Notes: a model not told the origin generated them from the letters alone. A DNA stretch of 7,783 bases from JACDDK01 sp041747155 (GCA_041747155.1 JBGTFQ010000028.1:1-7783), one strand, 5' to 3'. Counted from the first letter of the stretch, positions 1-7,216 are shown. Numbers and translations: made by a program.

Positions 1-528
1 AACGATGCTGGTCAGAAAGGAGATCTGATCTATCCGGGTAGCTAACGCCCCTACCATCGTCCCCAAAGACGAGAACGCAAACGACGTAAGCAATCCTATA
101 ACCACGAGCAGCACCGGATGCTCCACGCTTATCCCCACAAACGGCAGCCCGACCACAAAGACCCCGGCCCCCATTACCAATCCCCGCAACATCCCACCGA
201 GCGAGTAGGCTAGCGTGATCTGCAAGCTGCTCATCGGGCTGATGAGGACTTCGTCGATGTAGCGTTCGCGTTTGGCGTCGAATACCGACCAAGAAGAGTT
301 CATCTGCGAGTTGGTGATAAGGCTCATCAAGGCGAGTCCTGGCAGAATATATTGCAGGTACGGTATCCCGTTGACCTCCTTGATCCGCTCTCCGAGCGCG
401 ATGCCGAAGACCACCAGATACAACAACGAAGTCAGAAGTTGCGGAAAAACGGTCTGCATCCAGACGCGGGTAAAGCGCAAGACCTCGCGGGAGAGCAGCG
501 TTCGGAAGGTCCTATCCGTCAGTAGCAT
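1..528 (-). CDS. ABC-2 type exporter permease, YadH-like (3' end cut off by window edge)
   Basis: Membrane subunit of an ABC-2 exporter; it works with the ATPase encoded just upstream. The reading frame stays open from the ATG at 528 to base 1, giving 176 residues without a stop, so the C-terminal third or so is outside the window. Hydrophobic segments lie at about 27-46, 57-75, 104-133 and 138-163. The stretch from the REVLRF motif (14-19) through YLQYILPGL (57-65) and the region around residues 86-98 (AKRERYIDEVLISP) follows the E. coli YadH layout closely, which I recall from the family rather than from an alignment. The start is supported by an AAGGTG ribosome-binding site (541-536) 7 nt before the ATG. 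The gene begins 17 nt inside the end of the ATPase gene, so the two are translationally coupled. The substrate is unknown; ABC-2 permeases of this type move lipids, polysaccharides or drugs. Confidence 0.9.
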   Translation of the reverse strand, partial: MLLTDRTFRTLLSREVLRFTRVWMQTVFPQLLTSLLYLVVFGIALGERIKEVNGIPYLQYILPGLALMSLITNSQMNSSWSVFDAKRERYIDEVLISPMSSLQITLAYSLGGMLRGLVMGAGVFVVGLPFVGISVEHPVLLVVIGLLTSFAFSSLGTMVGALATRIDQISFLTSIV

Positions 529-1273
529 GGCCGATCACCTTCATATAAACTTCTTCGACATTTCGAGCATCGTACCGCGCTTTGAGATCCGCACTCGAAC
601 CCTGGTCGGAGATGCGCCCACCGTCTATCAGCGCGATCTCATCACACAAAGCCTCGGCTTCTTCCAAGTAATGCGTCGTGAGCAGGATGGTCAATCCACC
701 CCGGTTCAACTCCCGAATATATCCCCACAACTTATACCGAAGCTCGACATCGACCCCAGCCGTCGGCTCATCCAAAAACAAGACCTTTGGATCGTGCATA
801 AGAGCCCGCGCAAACAACACCCGCCGCTTCATGCCCCCGGAGAGCGTGTTGGTGCGAGCACTCCGCTTGTCGATCAAGCTGAACCGCTCCAGCAGCTCTT
901 CGGCCCGCACTTTCGCTTTCTTCTTGGGGACACCGTAGTAACCGGCGTGAAAGACCAGGACTTCCTCAACGGTTAGAAACTTATCCAGGTTCACTTCCTG
1001 GGGTGACAGCCCGATCATGCGCCGCGCTTCTTTAAACTCGCTGTACGCATCTTTACCGAACACCTCGACGGACCCGGCATCCGGCTTTGCCAGACTTACG
1101 ACACTATTGATAAGCGTCGTCTTACCAGCCCCGTTCGGACCCAGAAGCCCGAAGAACTTACCGGCCCCCACTTCGATGGACACATCATCCAACGCCAGAA
1201 AGCCGTTCTTGTACGTCTTGCGGAGATTCTCGATCTTGAGTGCTGGAGCCTCGACCGCCCGACCGTTCATCAT
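512..1273 (-). CDS. ABC exporter ATP-binding protein, YadG-like
   Basis: Cytoplasmic ATPase that powers the ABC-2 permease encoded downstream. The 253-residue protein has every core motif: Walker A GPNGAGKT (45-52), Q-loop Gln92, signature LSGGM (144-148), Walker B VLFLDEP (164-170) and the switch His201 in a TTHYLEEAEAL segment (199-209) typical of the YadG/CcmA group of ABC-2 ATPases. Length matches single-domain ABC-2 ATPases. The frame runs open further upstream to 1699, but that extension is low-complexity arginine-rich sequence antisense in character and overlaps the flavoenzyme gene, so I place the start at the tandem ATG-ATG at 1273/1270. The first ATG overlaps the flavoenzyme stop by 4 nt (ATGA) and there is no clear Shine-Dalgarno site, pointing to translational coupling. 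The second ATG would shorten the protein by one residue. Confidence 0.95.
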   Translation of the reverse strand: MMNGRAVEAPALKIENLRKTYKNGFLALDDVSIEVGAGKFFGLLGPNGAGKTTLINSVVSLAKPDAGSVEVFGKDAYSEFKEARRMIGLSPQEVNLDKFLTVEEVLVFHAGYYGVPKKKAKVRAEELLERFSLIDKRSARTNTLSGGMKRRVLFARALMHDPKVLFLDEPTAGVDVELRYKLWGYIRELNRGGLTILLTTHYLEEAEALCDEIALIDGGRISDQGSSADLKARYDARNVEEVYMKVIGHATDG

Positions 1274-2520
1274 CGGTTCATCACGGCTTCGGCGGCTTTC
1301 TCCCCCGAGAGCATCGCACCGTTTATGGAGGAATCCTCGGTGTACTCGCCCGCGAGCACGAGTCCCGGCGTGGCGGTGCGGTTCGTCGGCAAGCCGTCGT
1401 GAATGCCGGGTGGCTGGTCGAATTGGGAGAATGGGATGCGGTAGACGGCGAGCGGTTCGAGGTCCGCCTGTGGATGCCAACCCGTTATCTCTTCTATGCC
1501 CTGTCGATACAATTCGTCGTCCGAACCGGCTACGTCTCCGAGCGCGACGGCGTTTATGAGGCTTCGACCCGGCGGCGCGCAACCAGCCGAGACCTCGCTC
1601 ATCTCGACCACGTTGTTCAAGAAACCTCCGTCTTCGGCGTTGAGCCGAATCTTCTTGCCACCACCGATCCCTCTGGCATCCGCCGAGTAATAGATGCAAG
1701 TCTGCCCTACTACCGAGTTAGGGATGTTTGGCTCCGCGACAAGACCTTCCGCACCCGTAGCTTCCGTCGCCACAATGATCGCATCCGCTTCGTGTTCCAT
1801 TCCTTTGGACTTTACGCCCACGACTCTTTCGCCGTCGTATATCAGCTCGTCGACGGGACTTTCCAGGTGGATTGCGTCCGGCGGCAAGTGAGATGCGAGT
1901 TGCTTGGGGATCTCACCGATACCTTGAGCTGGAACGGCGGTCTTTCCAGTGGCGAGCATCTTGAAGGTGAATCGCAAAACCCGAGCCGAAGTGTTCAGGG
2001 AGCGATCCAGCAGAATCCCACCGTAGAACGGTCGATAAAATCCATCTATCGACTCCTCCGAAAAACCAGCCTCTCGCAGAAACTCCACACTCGACACATC
2101 CCGACCGTTCACAGCGCCCGCCGTCTCGGCTTCGAGCATCGGGCTACCGGCCACGAGACCCAGAGTACGGAGCTTGTCCGGGAACGTCACAGCGTTCGAG
2201 AGAAGCGACGGCACGAGTGCTTTTGGGTCGCGTACGGGGTCGGAGACGGTGCTTTTTTCGCGGCCCCGGTAGATGACGGCACCAGGATCGAAGGCCCGCA
2301 AGTCCAGCGCGTCGTGGTCCAGATGCCGCTTCGCCGCCGGATACGCCGTGAAATAAACCTGAAATCCCCGGTCGAGCAGAAACCCGTCCCGTTCGTCGGT
2401 TCGCACACGACCACCGACACCATCCGACGCTTCGAAGACGGCGACTTCGGCACCCCGGTCGTTCAATACTTTTGCACAGGTAAGACCGGCAAGTCCGGCC
2501 CCAACGACTATAATTTTCAC
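1270..2520 (-). CDS. FAD-dependent oxidoreductase (amine oxidase / phytoene desaturase-like)
   Basis: Flavoenzyme of the large amine-oxidase superfamily that includes protoporphyrinogen oxidase and phytoene desaturases; 416 residues, the usual length. It opens with the dinucleotide-binding motif VVGAGLAGL (5-13), ending in acidic Glu30 for the ribose, then the GG doublet motif GVGGRVRT (34-41). The C-terminal FAD contact lies at about 386-411 (GLVLAGEYTEDSSINGAMLSG at its core, Ser-Ile-Asn-Gly 398-401). The middle part, around RPFYGGILLD (163-172), matches a common but functionally unassigned subgroup. No signal peptide or membrane segment is seen, so it is probably cytoplasmic or peripheral. 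The start is a GTG; a TAAACT hexamer sits 6 nt before it and no Shine-Dalgarno site is visible, so the mRNA is probably leaderless. It is the first gene of an operon with the YadG/YadH-type exporter (4-nt overlap). The substrate cannot be told from sequence. Confidence 0.92.
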   Translation of the reverse strand: MKIIVVGAGLAGLTCAKVLNDRGAEVAVFEASDGVGGRVRTDERDGFLLDRGFQVYFTAYPAAKRHLDHDALDLRAFDPGAVIYRGREKSTVSDPVRDPKALVPSLLSNAVTFPDKLRTLGLVAGSPMLEAETAGAVNGRDVSSVEFLREAGFSEESIDGFYRPFYGGILLDRSLNTSARVLRFTFKMLATGKTAVPAQGIGEIPKQLASHLPPDAIHLESPVDELIYDGERVVGVKSKGMEHEADAIIVATEATGAEGLVAEPNIPNSVVGQTCIYYSADARGIGGGKKIRLNAEDGGFLNNVVEMSEVSAGCAPPGRSLINAVALGDVAGSDDELYRQGIEEITGWHPQADLEPLAVYRIPFSQFDQPPGIHDGLPTNRTATPGLVLAGEYTEDSSINGAMLSGEKAAEAVMNR

Positions 2521-2526
2521 CCGACG

Positions 2527-2532
2527 AGTTTA
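2527..2532 (-). promoter_or_regulatory. Candidate -10 hexamer of the flavoenzyme-exporter operon (leaderless)
   Basis: TAAACT on the minus strand ends 6 nt before the GTG at 2520, the spacing expected when transcription starts at the first base of the start codon. No good -35 hexamer is seen 16-18 nt upstream. The 109-nt gap before the gene and the lack of a ribosome-binding site favour this reading. It is an inference from pattern and spacing. Confidence 0.4.
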
Positions 2533-2587
2533 ACGCACGGCAAAGATTAGGCTACGGCTGCGTTCACAGTGTCTTGCTGCTTGCTAG

Positions 2588-2615
2588 TGGATGGACGTGA
2601 AGTTTGCACCATCCA
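2588..2615. repeat. Short inverted repeat between the dehydrogenase and flavoenzyme genes
   Basis: TGGATGG (2588-2594) and CCATCCA (2609-2615) form a perfect 7-bp stem around a 14-nt loop. It lies just after the stop codon of the dehydrogenase gene (15 nt past it) and upstream of the flavoenzyme gene. There is no T-tract after the stem on the minus strand, so it is at best a weak terminator or 3'-end stabiliser; a regulator-binding site is also possible. Confidence 0.3.
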
Positions 2616-2629
2616 TATCCTTTGTCGCG

Positions 2630-3676
2630 TTAGGCTGGCACGAGTACCAGCTTGCCGAAGAAGGCTTTACGCTGAAAGTCGCTCTGGGCTCGTCTTATCT
2701 CCGAAAGCGGGTAAACACCAGCCAGGAGCGGCCTGATCTTGTCGTTGGTCACGTAACTGACGAGGTCGGCGAAGTCCTCTTGGGTACCGAGGGTAGAGCC
2801 GATCAACTCTAGGTGTTTGAGATAAACGGTCCTAAGATCCAACTGTACGGACGGTCCCGCGATGGCACCCGCGACCACGTATCGGCCTTCGGGCCTGAGA
2901 ACATTCAGCAGTTGCGGAAAGGAATCTCCACCAACCACGTCGGCCACTACGTCGAGGGGTCGTCCATCGGAGGCGTTGGAGACCGCAGTGTCAAGGTCAT
3001 CGACTCCACGGGCAATCACCGCGTCAGCCCCGACTTCGCGGATTTTTCTCTCCTTGCCCGGTCCTACCCTTGCGATCACCCACGCGCCACGAGCCTTGGC
3101 GAGTTGCACCAGAGCGGAACCCACCCCTCCCGAAGCGCCCGTTACGAGGATAGTCTCCCCTTCCGCGACCCTCGCCCGCTTCAGCATACGTTCCGCAGTG
3201 ACGTAGGCCGTGGGGAAAGTCGCGAGTTCTTCATCGCTCAAAGGACTCTCGACCGTATGAGCGTTACTCGCAGGGACCGTGACGTACTCCGCAAACCCGC
3301 CGTCACGTTCGCTGCCGATCGCTCCGACGCCCACGAGCCCGCTCCCCTCCTCGGCGTAGAGGGTGGGATCCACGAGCACGCGCTCGCCCATCCGCGACTC
3401 GGCTACTCCAGCTCCGACCGCCACGATGCGACCGACGATGTCCGCGCCCTGTATCCGGGGAAAGCTCATCGACTCCCCACGACGCCAGCCGCCCACCGCT
3501 TCCGGGTCGTCCGACTGTCCATAGGCTCCTTCCCTGGTCCAGAGGTCAGTGTTGTTAATGCCGCAGGCACCAACCTCCACCAGGACTTCTCCGGCGACAG
3601 GCTCCGGATCAGAAACATCCTCACGATACTCAAGCTTCTCCGGCCCACCGTAACCTACGAGCAAAACTGCTTTCAT
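2630..3676 (-). CDS. Zinc-independent medium-chain dehydrogenase (quinone oxidoreductase-like, MDR9 type)
   Basis: NAD(P)H-dependent oxidoreductase of the medium-chain dehydrogenase/reductase superfamily, 348 residues, cytosolic. The N-terminal GroES-like domain covers about 1-150 and the Rossmann domain about 155-310, with the nucleotide-binding motif TGASGGVG at 179-186. Cys38 is kept, but the GHE motif that carries the catalytic-zinc histidine is replaced by GADIVG (77-82), and the structural four-cysteine lobe is missing (residues 105-127 have no Cys). These changes, together with GSERDGGFAEY (121-131), are what I recall of the 'MDR9' alcohol-dehydrogenase-like subgroup, so they are a family trait and not decay. 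The frame is open up to 3862, but family alignment begins at MKAVLLVGYG; the ATG at 3676 has a GAGGAAGG site 10 nt upstream. The gene stands alone, 139 nt after topB. Substrate unknown, possibly a quinone, enone or aldehyde. Confidence 0.93.
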   Translation of the reverse strand: MKAVLLVGYGGPEKLEYREDVSDPEPVAGEVLVEVGACGINNTDLWTREGAYGQSDDPEAVGGWRRGESMSFPRIQGADIVGRIVAVGAGVAESRMGERVLVDPTLYAEEGSGLVGVGAIGSERDGGFAEYVTVPASNAHTVESPLSDEELATFPTAYVTAERMLKRARVAEGETILVTGASGGVGSALVQLAKARGAWVIARVGPGKERKIREVGADAVIARGVDDLDTAVSNASDGRPLDVVADVVGGDSFPQLLNVLRPEGRYVVAGAIAGPSVQLDLRTVYLKHLELIGSTLGTQEDFADLVSYVTNDKIRPLLAGVYPLSEIRRAQSDFQRKAFFGKLVLVPA

Positions 3677-3739
3677 CCCAACTCGACCTTCCTCGTCATT
3701 CTCACCTTCGTGCGTGTACCGCACATCGGAAACATAAGC

Positions 3740-3745
3740 ATCATA
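3740..3745 (-). promoter_or_regulatory. Candidate -10 hexamer of the dehydrogenase gene
   Basis: TATGAT (5 of 6 to TATAAT, minus strand) lies in the 139-nt gap after topB, about 64 nt before the ATG at 3676. No convincing -35 element is found at the normal distance, so the call rests on the -10 match alone. The same hexamer occurs upstream of the sigma factor gene. Confidence 0.25.
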
Positions 3746-3815
3746 GACCTCTCGAACACAGCGTGCCGCTAATGCCTCTTGACGCACACCAGATCTCAGC
3801 GGTGAGGCTTGCTCT

Positions 3816-5924
3816 TTAGCTACGTTCCACGAACTCCAGCTTGACCTTGTGGTCCTCATCAAGCACCAGCGCGGCGGCGTAGGGTTTTCCGGCCTTGCTC
3901 TTGAAGCCTTTTAGTTGCGGGGTGCGACGCTGAGTCAGGAGTTGTTTGGCCTGGGCGACAGAGAGACGTTTGCCGGAGACGGACTTCCAGATGGCGAATT
4001 TACAACCGGATCTCCACGCCGAGCATCCATACGCTTTTTTGGACTCGACGACCGGCTCCCCGCATTTGGGACACTTCCCGATAGACTCTCGGCTCCCGAG
4101 CTCGGGGGCGACGATCTTCTGGCCCTCCATCGTGCGGACTTCCTCGACCAGCGTCCTGGCGAAGCCGTCTATGTCTCGCATAAAGTCCTCGCGACTAGCA
4201 GAGCCCCGCTCCATATCCGCGAGACGTTTCTCCCACCTCGCGGTCATTTCGGGGGACGAGATCGGGCTTTCTCCGAGGAGACCGATCAGCGTGCGCCCTT
4301 TCTGCGTCGGAACCAGCGCCTTCTTCTCGCGCTCGATGTACCCAACCTTTACGAGTCGCTCGATAGTCGCCGCTCGCGTGGCCGGAGTCCCGAGGCCGGA
4401 ATCCTTCATGCTCTGACGAAGCTCCTCGTCCTCCACGAACTTGCCCGCCGTCTCCATCGAACCAAGAAGCGCGGACTCGGAGAAGCGCGGCGGCGGTTTG
4501 GTCTCGCCTTCCTTGACGGCGACCTTCGCTACCTGCCATTCCTCGCCGCGTTCGATAGGTGGCAGGACCGGGGGTTCTTTCTCCTTGCGACCGCTGAAGC
4601 CGGTCGGGTAGAGTTCCCGCCAACCAGCGTCCAGTACGATCCGACCTTTAGAGAGAAAGGTTTCCTCGCGAACCTCCGTCACGACGGTCGTGTTCTCGAA
4701 GCGGGCATCCGGGAAGAAGACCGCCAGAAAACGTCTCGCTACGAGATCGTAGATCTTCGCTTCATCTGCGGGAAGCTCGGTTGTCGCCTTCTTGTTGGTG
4801 GGGACTATAGCGTGATGGTCGGTCACTTTAGAGTCGTCCACGATACGCTTGTTGATCGGAAGCTTATCCAACCCGATCAGCTTCTCAGCGAAAGCAGCTA
4901 GCTCCGGCAAAGCCCCTGCAGCCTCGACGCGCTTCTTTAGACCGCCGACCATATCTTTGGAGAGATAGCGGCTGGAAGTACGCGGATAGGTGATGAGCTT
5001 TCGTTCTTCGTAGAGCGCCTGGGCGATACGCAACGTTCGGTCGGCGGTGAAGCCGAAACGAGCGTTGGCGTTGCGTTGCAACTCGGTGAGATCGTAGAGG
5101 AGTGGCGGTCTCTCGGTGGCGGTCTTCTTCTCGGCCTTCTTGACCGTGCCGGTGCCGCCCCGCACTTTCTCGGCTATCTCTTCGGCGGCTTGTTGCTCGT
5201 TCAAGCGGTTCTGTTCGTTCTTGAACCAGACGCCGTCGTAGTTGACGGTCTCCTGGGCGAAGCGGGCGTAGACGGTCCAGAACTTCTCGGGTTTGAAGTT
5301 CTCTATCTCCTTCTCGCGGTCGACGAGGAGTTTGAGAGTTGGAGTTTGGACGCGGCCCACGGAGAGGACGTTTCCGGGGCGCCCGAATCGAACTGAGTAG
5401 GCGCGGGTGGCGTTCATGCCCACGATCCAATCGGCCTCGCCCCGGCTGCGGGCTGCGTCTTCTAGGGGTTTCATAGAGTTTCCGTCGCGGAGGTTGCTGA
5501 AACCGGCTTGAATCGCCTCGGTTGTGAGAGAGGAGATCCAGAGTCGACGAACGGGTTTCTTGCACCCGGAGAGACCGTAGAGGTAAGCGAAGATCAACTC
5601 TCCCTCTCGCCCGGCATCGCAAGCGTTGACAACTTCCGTTAAGTCAGGGTCGCGCAGCAAACTTTTGACGACGGAGAATTGATCCCGCGTCTTGTAGTTG
5701 ACCCGCACCTTGAACTTCTCCGGCACGATAGGCAAACTCTCTAGCCGCCACCGCTTGTACTCCTCGCCGTAGGCGTCCGGCGGCGCAAGCTCCGCGAGAT
5801 GTCCAACCGCCCACGTGACGGTCCAGCCATCTCCGATAACGGCCCCCTGAGTCTTGCGACCTCGCCCCAACGAGGCGGCGATATCTCGACCCACAGACGG
5901 CTTCTCGGCTATTACGAGCTTCAT
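3816..5924 (-). CDS. topB: DNA topoisomerase III
   Basis: Type IA topoisomerase that cuts and rejoins single DNA strands to decatenate and resolve recombination or replication intermediates; 702 residues, normal for Firmicutes-type TopB. The TOPRIM domain covers about 1-135, with catalytic Glu7 in AEKPS and the acidic motif DAGREGE (103-109), where Gly105 stands in for the second Asp of topoisomerase I, as in many TopB proteins. The cleavage domain follows, with the active-site tyrosine Tyr313 in ITYPRTSSRY (311-320), the VTDHHAIVPT segment (367-376) and the conserved GLGTPATRAATIERL (510-524). The C-terminal tail (about 615-645) has a four-cysteine zinc finger, Cys618, Cys621, Cys634 and Cys641, then a topoisomerase C-terminal-like repeat to the end. 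The ATG at 5924 gives the exact family N-terminus MKLVIAEKPS. No Shine-Dalgarno site is present; a TATACT hexamer 7 nt upstream suggests a leaderless mRNA. It sits alone between the anti-sigma factor and dehydrogenase genes. Confidence 0.98.
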   Translation of the reverse strand: MKLVIAEKPSVGRDIAASLGRGRKTQGAVIGDGWTVTWAVGHLAELAPPDAYGEEYKRWRLESLPIVPEKFKVRVNYKTRDQFSVVKSLLRDPDLTEVVNACDAGREGELIFAYLYGLSGCKKPVRRLWISSLTTEAIQAGFSNLRDGNSMKPLEDAARSRGEADWIVGMNATRAYSVRFGRPGNVLSVGRVQTPTLKLLVDREKEIENFKPEKFWTVYARFAQETVNYDGVWFKNEQNRLNEQQAAEEIAEKVRGGTGTVKKAEKKTATERPPLLYDLTELQRNANARFGFTADRTLRIAQALYEERKLITYPRTSSRYLSKDMVGGLKKRVEAAGALPELAAFAEKLIGLDKLPINKRIVDDSKVTDHHAIVPTNKKATTELPADEAKIYDLVARRFLAVFFPDARFENTTVVTEVREETFLSKGRIVLDAGWRELYPTGFSGRKEKEPPVLPPIERGEEWQVAKVAVKEGETKPPPRFSESALLGSMETAGKFVEDEELRQSMKDSGLGTPATRAATIERLVKVGYIEREKKALVPTQKGRTLIGLLGESPISSPEMTARWEKRLADMERGSASREDFMRDIDGFARTLVEEVRTMEGQKIVAPELGSRESIGKCPKCGEPVVESKKAYGCSAWRSGCKFAIWKSVSGKRLSVAQAKQLLTQRRTPQLKGFKSKAGKPYAAALVLDEDHKVKLEFVERS

Positions 5925-5931
5925 GCCCGAA

Positions 5932-5937
5932 AGTATA
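5932..5937 (-). promoter_or_regulatory. -10 hexamer of topB, positioned for a leaderless mRNA
   Basis: TATACT on the minus strand matches the -10 consensus at 5 of 6 bases and ends 7 nt before the topB ATG at 5924, so transcription should begin at or next to the A of ATG. There is no ribosome-binding site in the 7-nt spacer. A TGAACA with 4 of 6 matches to the -35 lies 15 nt further upstream, a short spacing. The whole promoter fits in the 54-nt gap after the anti-sigma factor gene, so topB is likely transcribed on its own. Confidence 0.55.
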
Positions 5938-5978
5938 CGGGAAGCGTTTGAGTGTTCATCCCCGAATGCCCGGTGCCG

Positions 5979-6665
5979 CTAAGTCCCGTCTATCTCCCCG
6001 CCGAGGACTACGCGGGCGTTCTGCATTCGGGGCTCTTTGGAGAAATTTTCCAGGGTGATGCCGACGCGCTCGTATCCATCGGCGGCTTTGGCCGGGACGT
6101 TCATGGAATACGTGTCGCCTCCGGCCTCGTCCACGGTAAAGGTTCCGGCGCTGACGCGCTCGCCTTCTTTGCCGAGCCACAGTTCATAGTACTCGTCCTG
6201 ATTGTTGCGTGGGAGATCCCGGACTTCCAACTCGGCCCGGATGTTGGCATCGTCGGGTTCGAAACGTAGTTCTCCGCTGGCTTCGGGGGCCATCTCTGTT
6301 CCGTCGAGGGCGACGGCGATCTCCGTGGCGAAGAACCCCGACGGACCAGAAGCAAAGAGGCCCAACGCCACGAAAGCTATTACTGCGGCAGCTGCGGCTA
6401 GAAGTGGGGCGAGTCGCGTCTTTTTTGGGCGCGGTAGCTCCTCGAAGATTTTGTCTTTTAGATCGGGCGTTGGTGGCTCGGTGGTGGCGGCGAGTTCCGA
6501 GAGGTGTTCGTGGGCTTCGCGGAGGCCACGCTCTTCCGTATGGCATGTCTCGCAGTTCCGCAGGTGCTCGCGGACTTCGGATGTCTCTTCACGGCTCAGG
6601 GCATCCAGCACGTAAGGGCCGAGGAGATCCTGGACGTACCGGTGCTGGGTGTCCGGGTTATTCAT
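5979..6665 (-). CDS. RskA-type membrane-anchored anti-sigma factor
   Basis: Binds and holds inactive the ECF sigma factor encoded just upstream until an outside signal or proteolysis releases it. The 228-residue protein has an N-terminal zinc-binding anti-sigma domain (about 8-60) with the H-x3-C-x2-C motif His34, Cys38 and Cys41, a proline/charge-rich linker, a single membrane helix (about 85-104, LAPLLAAAAAVIAFVALGLF) and an external RskA-like domain (about 105-228) marked by YYELWLGKEG (159-168) and a following AGTF segment. Inside-to-outside order is therefore sigma-binding domain, helix, sensor domain. The ATG at 6665 overlaps the sigma stop codon (ATGA, 4 nt), and an AAGGA site lies 8 nt upstream, so translation is coupled and the two proteins are made together. 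The signal is unknown. Confidence 0.95.
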   Translation of the reverse strand: MNNPDTQHRYVQDLLGPYVLDALSREETSEVREHLRNCETCHTEERGLREAHEHLSELAATTEPPTPDLKDKIFEELPRPKKTRLAPLLAAAAAVIAFVALGLFASGPSGFFATEIAVALDGTEMAPEASGELRFEPDDANIRAELEVRDLPRNNQDEYYELWLGKEGERVSAGTFTVDEAGGDTYSMNVPAKAADGYERVGITLENFSKEPRMQNARVVLGGEIDGT

Positions 6666-7216
6666 TCGGCGATTCCTTCGTCCGTGCGCGTCATGCGAGT
6701 GTGTAGGTCTCGTAGCGCGGCGGTGGTGCGGCTTTTGACTGTGCCGAGGGGCGTGTTGGTGCGGGTGGATATCTCGCGTTGCGAGAGTCCTTCAAAGTAG
6801 GCCAGGGTTAGTATCTCGCGGTGGTTCGGCGAGAGTTTGGATAGGGCGGCGGCCACGTCGAAGTTTCGGGAGAGTTGGGCTGTGGGATCCTCTTCGCCGG
6901 GTTCGGCGCCGGTGGATTCGGCGATGGTTTTGACGCGGGACTGGCGACGGCGGTGGAGGTCGGTCGCTCGGTTGCGGGTTATGCGCTGCATCCAGGTGGC
7001 GAAGCTGGCTTTGGCGGGATCGAAGCTCGCGGCGTTCTTCCACACGGCGACGAACACGTCTTGCATCAAATCCTCCGCTGAGCTTCGGTCGCCCAGCAAG
7101 CGTCTACCGGAACCCAGGATCACGGTAGCGTAGCGGTCGTACAACTCCGACAAGGCACCTTCGTCTCGGGCTTCGGCCACACGTCGCATCAGAGCTTCGT
7201 CTGTGGAATTTCGCAC
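6662..7216 (-). CDS. ECF RNA polymerase sigma factor (SigK-like)
   Basis: Extracytoplasmic-function sigma factor that directs RNA polymerase to a small regulon under control of the anti-sigma factor downstream. From the chosen GTG it has 184 residues. Region 2 spans about 22-90, with the core-binding segment AEDLMQDVFVAVW (47-59) and the -10-recognising stretch through WMQRITRNRATDLHRRR. Region 4 spans about 124-171, with KLSPNHREILTLAYFEGLSQ and the recognition helix TPLGTVKSRTTAALRDL. I chose GTG 7216 because it has GGAAGG 6 nt upstream and because the upstream frame, open to ATG 7309 with further ATGs at 7249/7246, has AT-rich, rarer codons and no family match. ATG 7309 would add 31 residues and is not excluded. 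The pair of genes is probably cotranscribed and possibly self-controlled. Confidence 0.95.
   Translation of the reverse strand: MRNSTDEALMRRVAEARDEGALSELYDRYATVILGSGRRLLGDRSSAEDLMQDVFVAVWKNAASFDPAKASFATWMQRITRNRATDLHRRRQSRVKTIAESTGAEPGEEDPTAQLSRNFDVAAALSKLSPNHREILTLAYFEGLSQREISTRTNTPLGTVKSRTTAALRDLHTRMTRTDEGIAE

Noticed and set aside
1274..1699. Possible N-terminal extension of the ABC ATPase
   Set aside because: It would overlap the flavoenzyme gene by over 400 nt, encodes arginine-rich low-complexity sequence, and the family N-terminus begins at the ATG near 1273.
1240..2550. Long open frame of 436 codons on the plus strand across the flavoenzyme gene
   Set aside because: It is fully antisense to a gene with clear FAD-binding motifs, its product is arginine-rich with no recognisable domain, and long antisense frames are common in GC-rich genes.
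2813..3772. Plus-strand frame of 319 codons across the dehydrogenase gene
   Set aside because: Antisense to a well-supported dehydrogenase; no domain, membrane segment or ribosome-binding site supports it.
3677..3815. Terminator after topB
   Set aside because: Only 4-bp stems such as CTCA/TGAG were found and no T-tract follows them, so a terminator cannot be supported.
3677..3862. Possible N-terminal extension of the dehydrogenase, running into topB
   Set aside because: The added residues match nothing in the family, would overlap the topB end, and the ATG at 3676 has a ribosome-binding site and the expected MKAV start.
3915..4901. Plus-strand frame of 328 codons across topB
   Set aside because: Antisense to catalytic and C-terminal regions of topoisomerase III; its composition mirrors the opposite strand and no family is recognisable.
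6209..6706. Plus-strand frames opposite the anti-sigma factor
   Set aside because: Several overlapping frames in this stretch are all antisense to a gene with a zinc motif, membrane helix and coupled start; none shows a domain.
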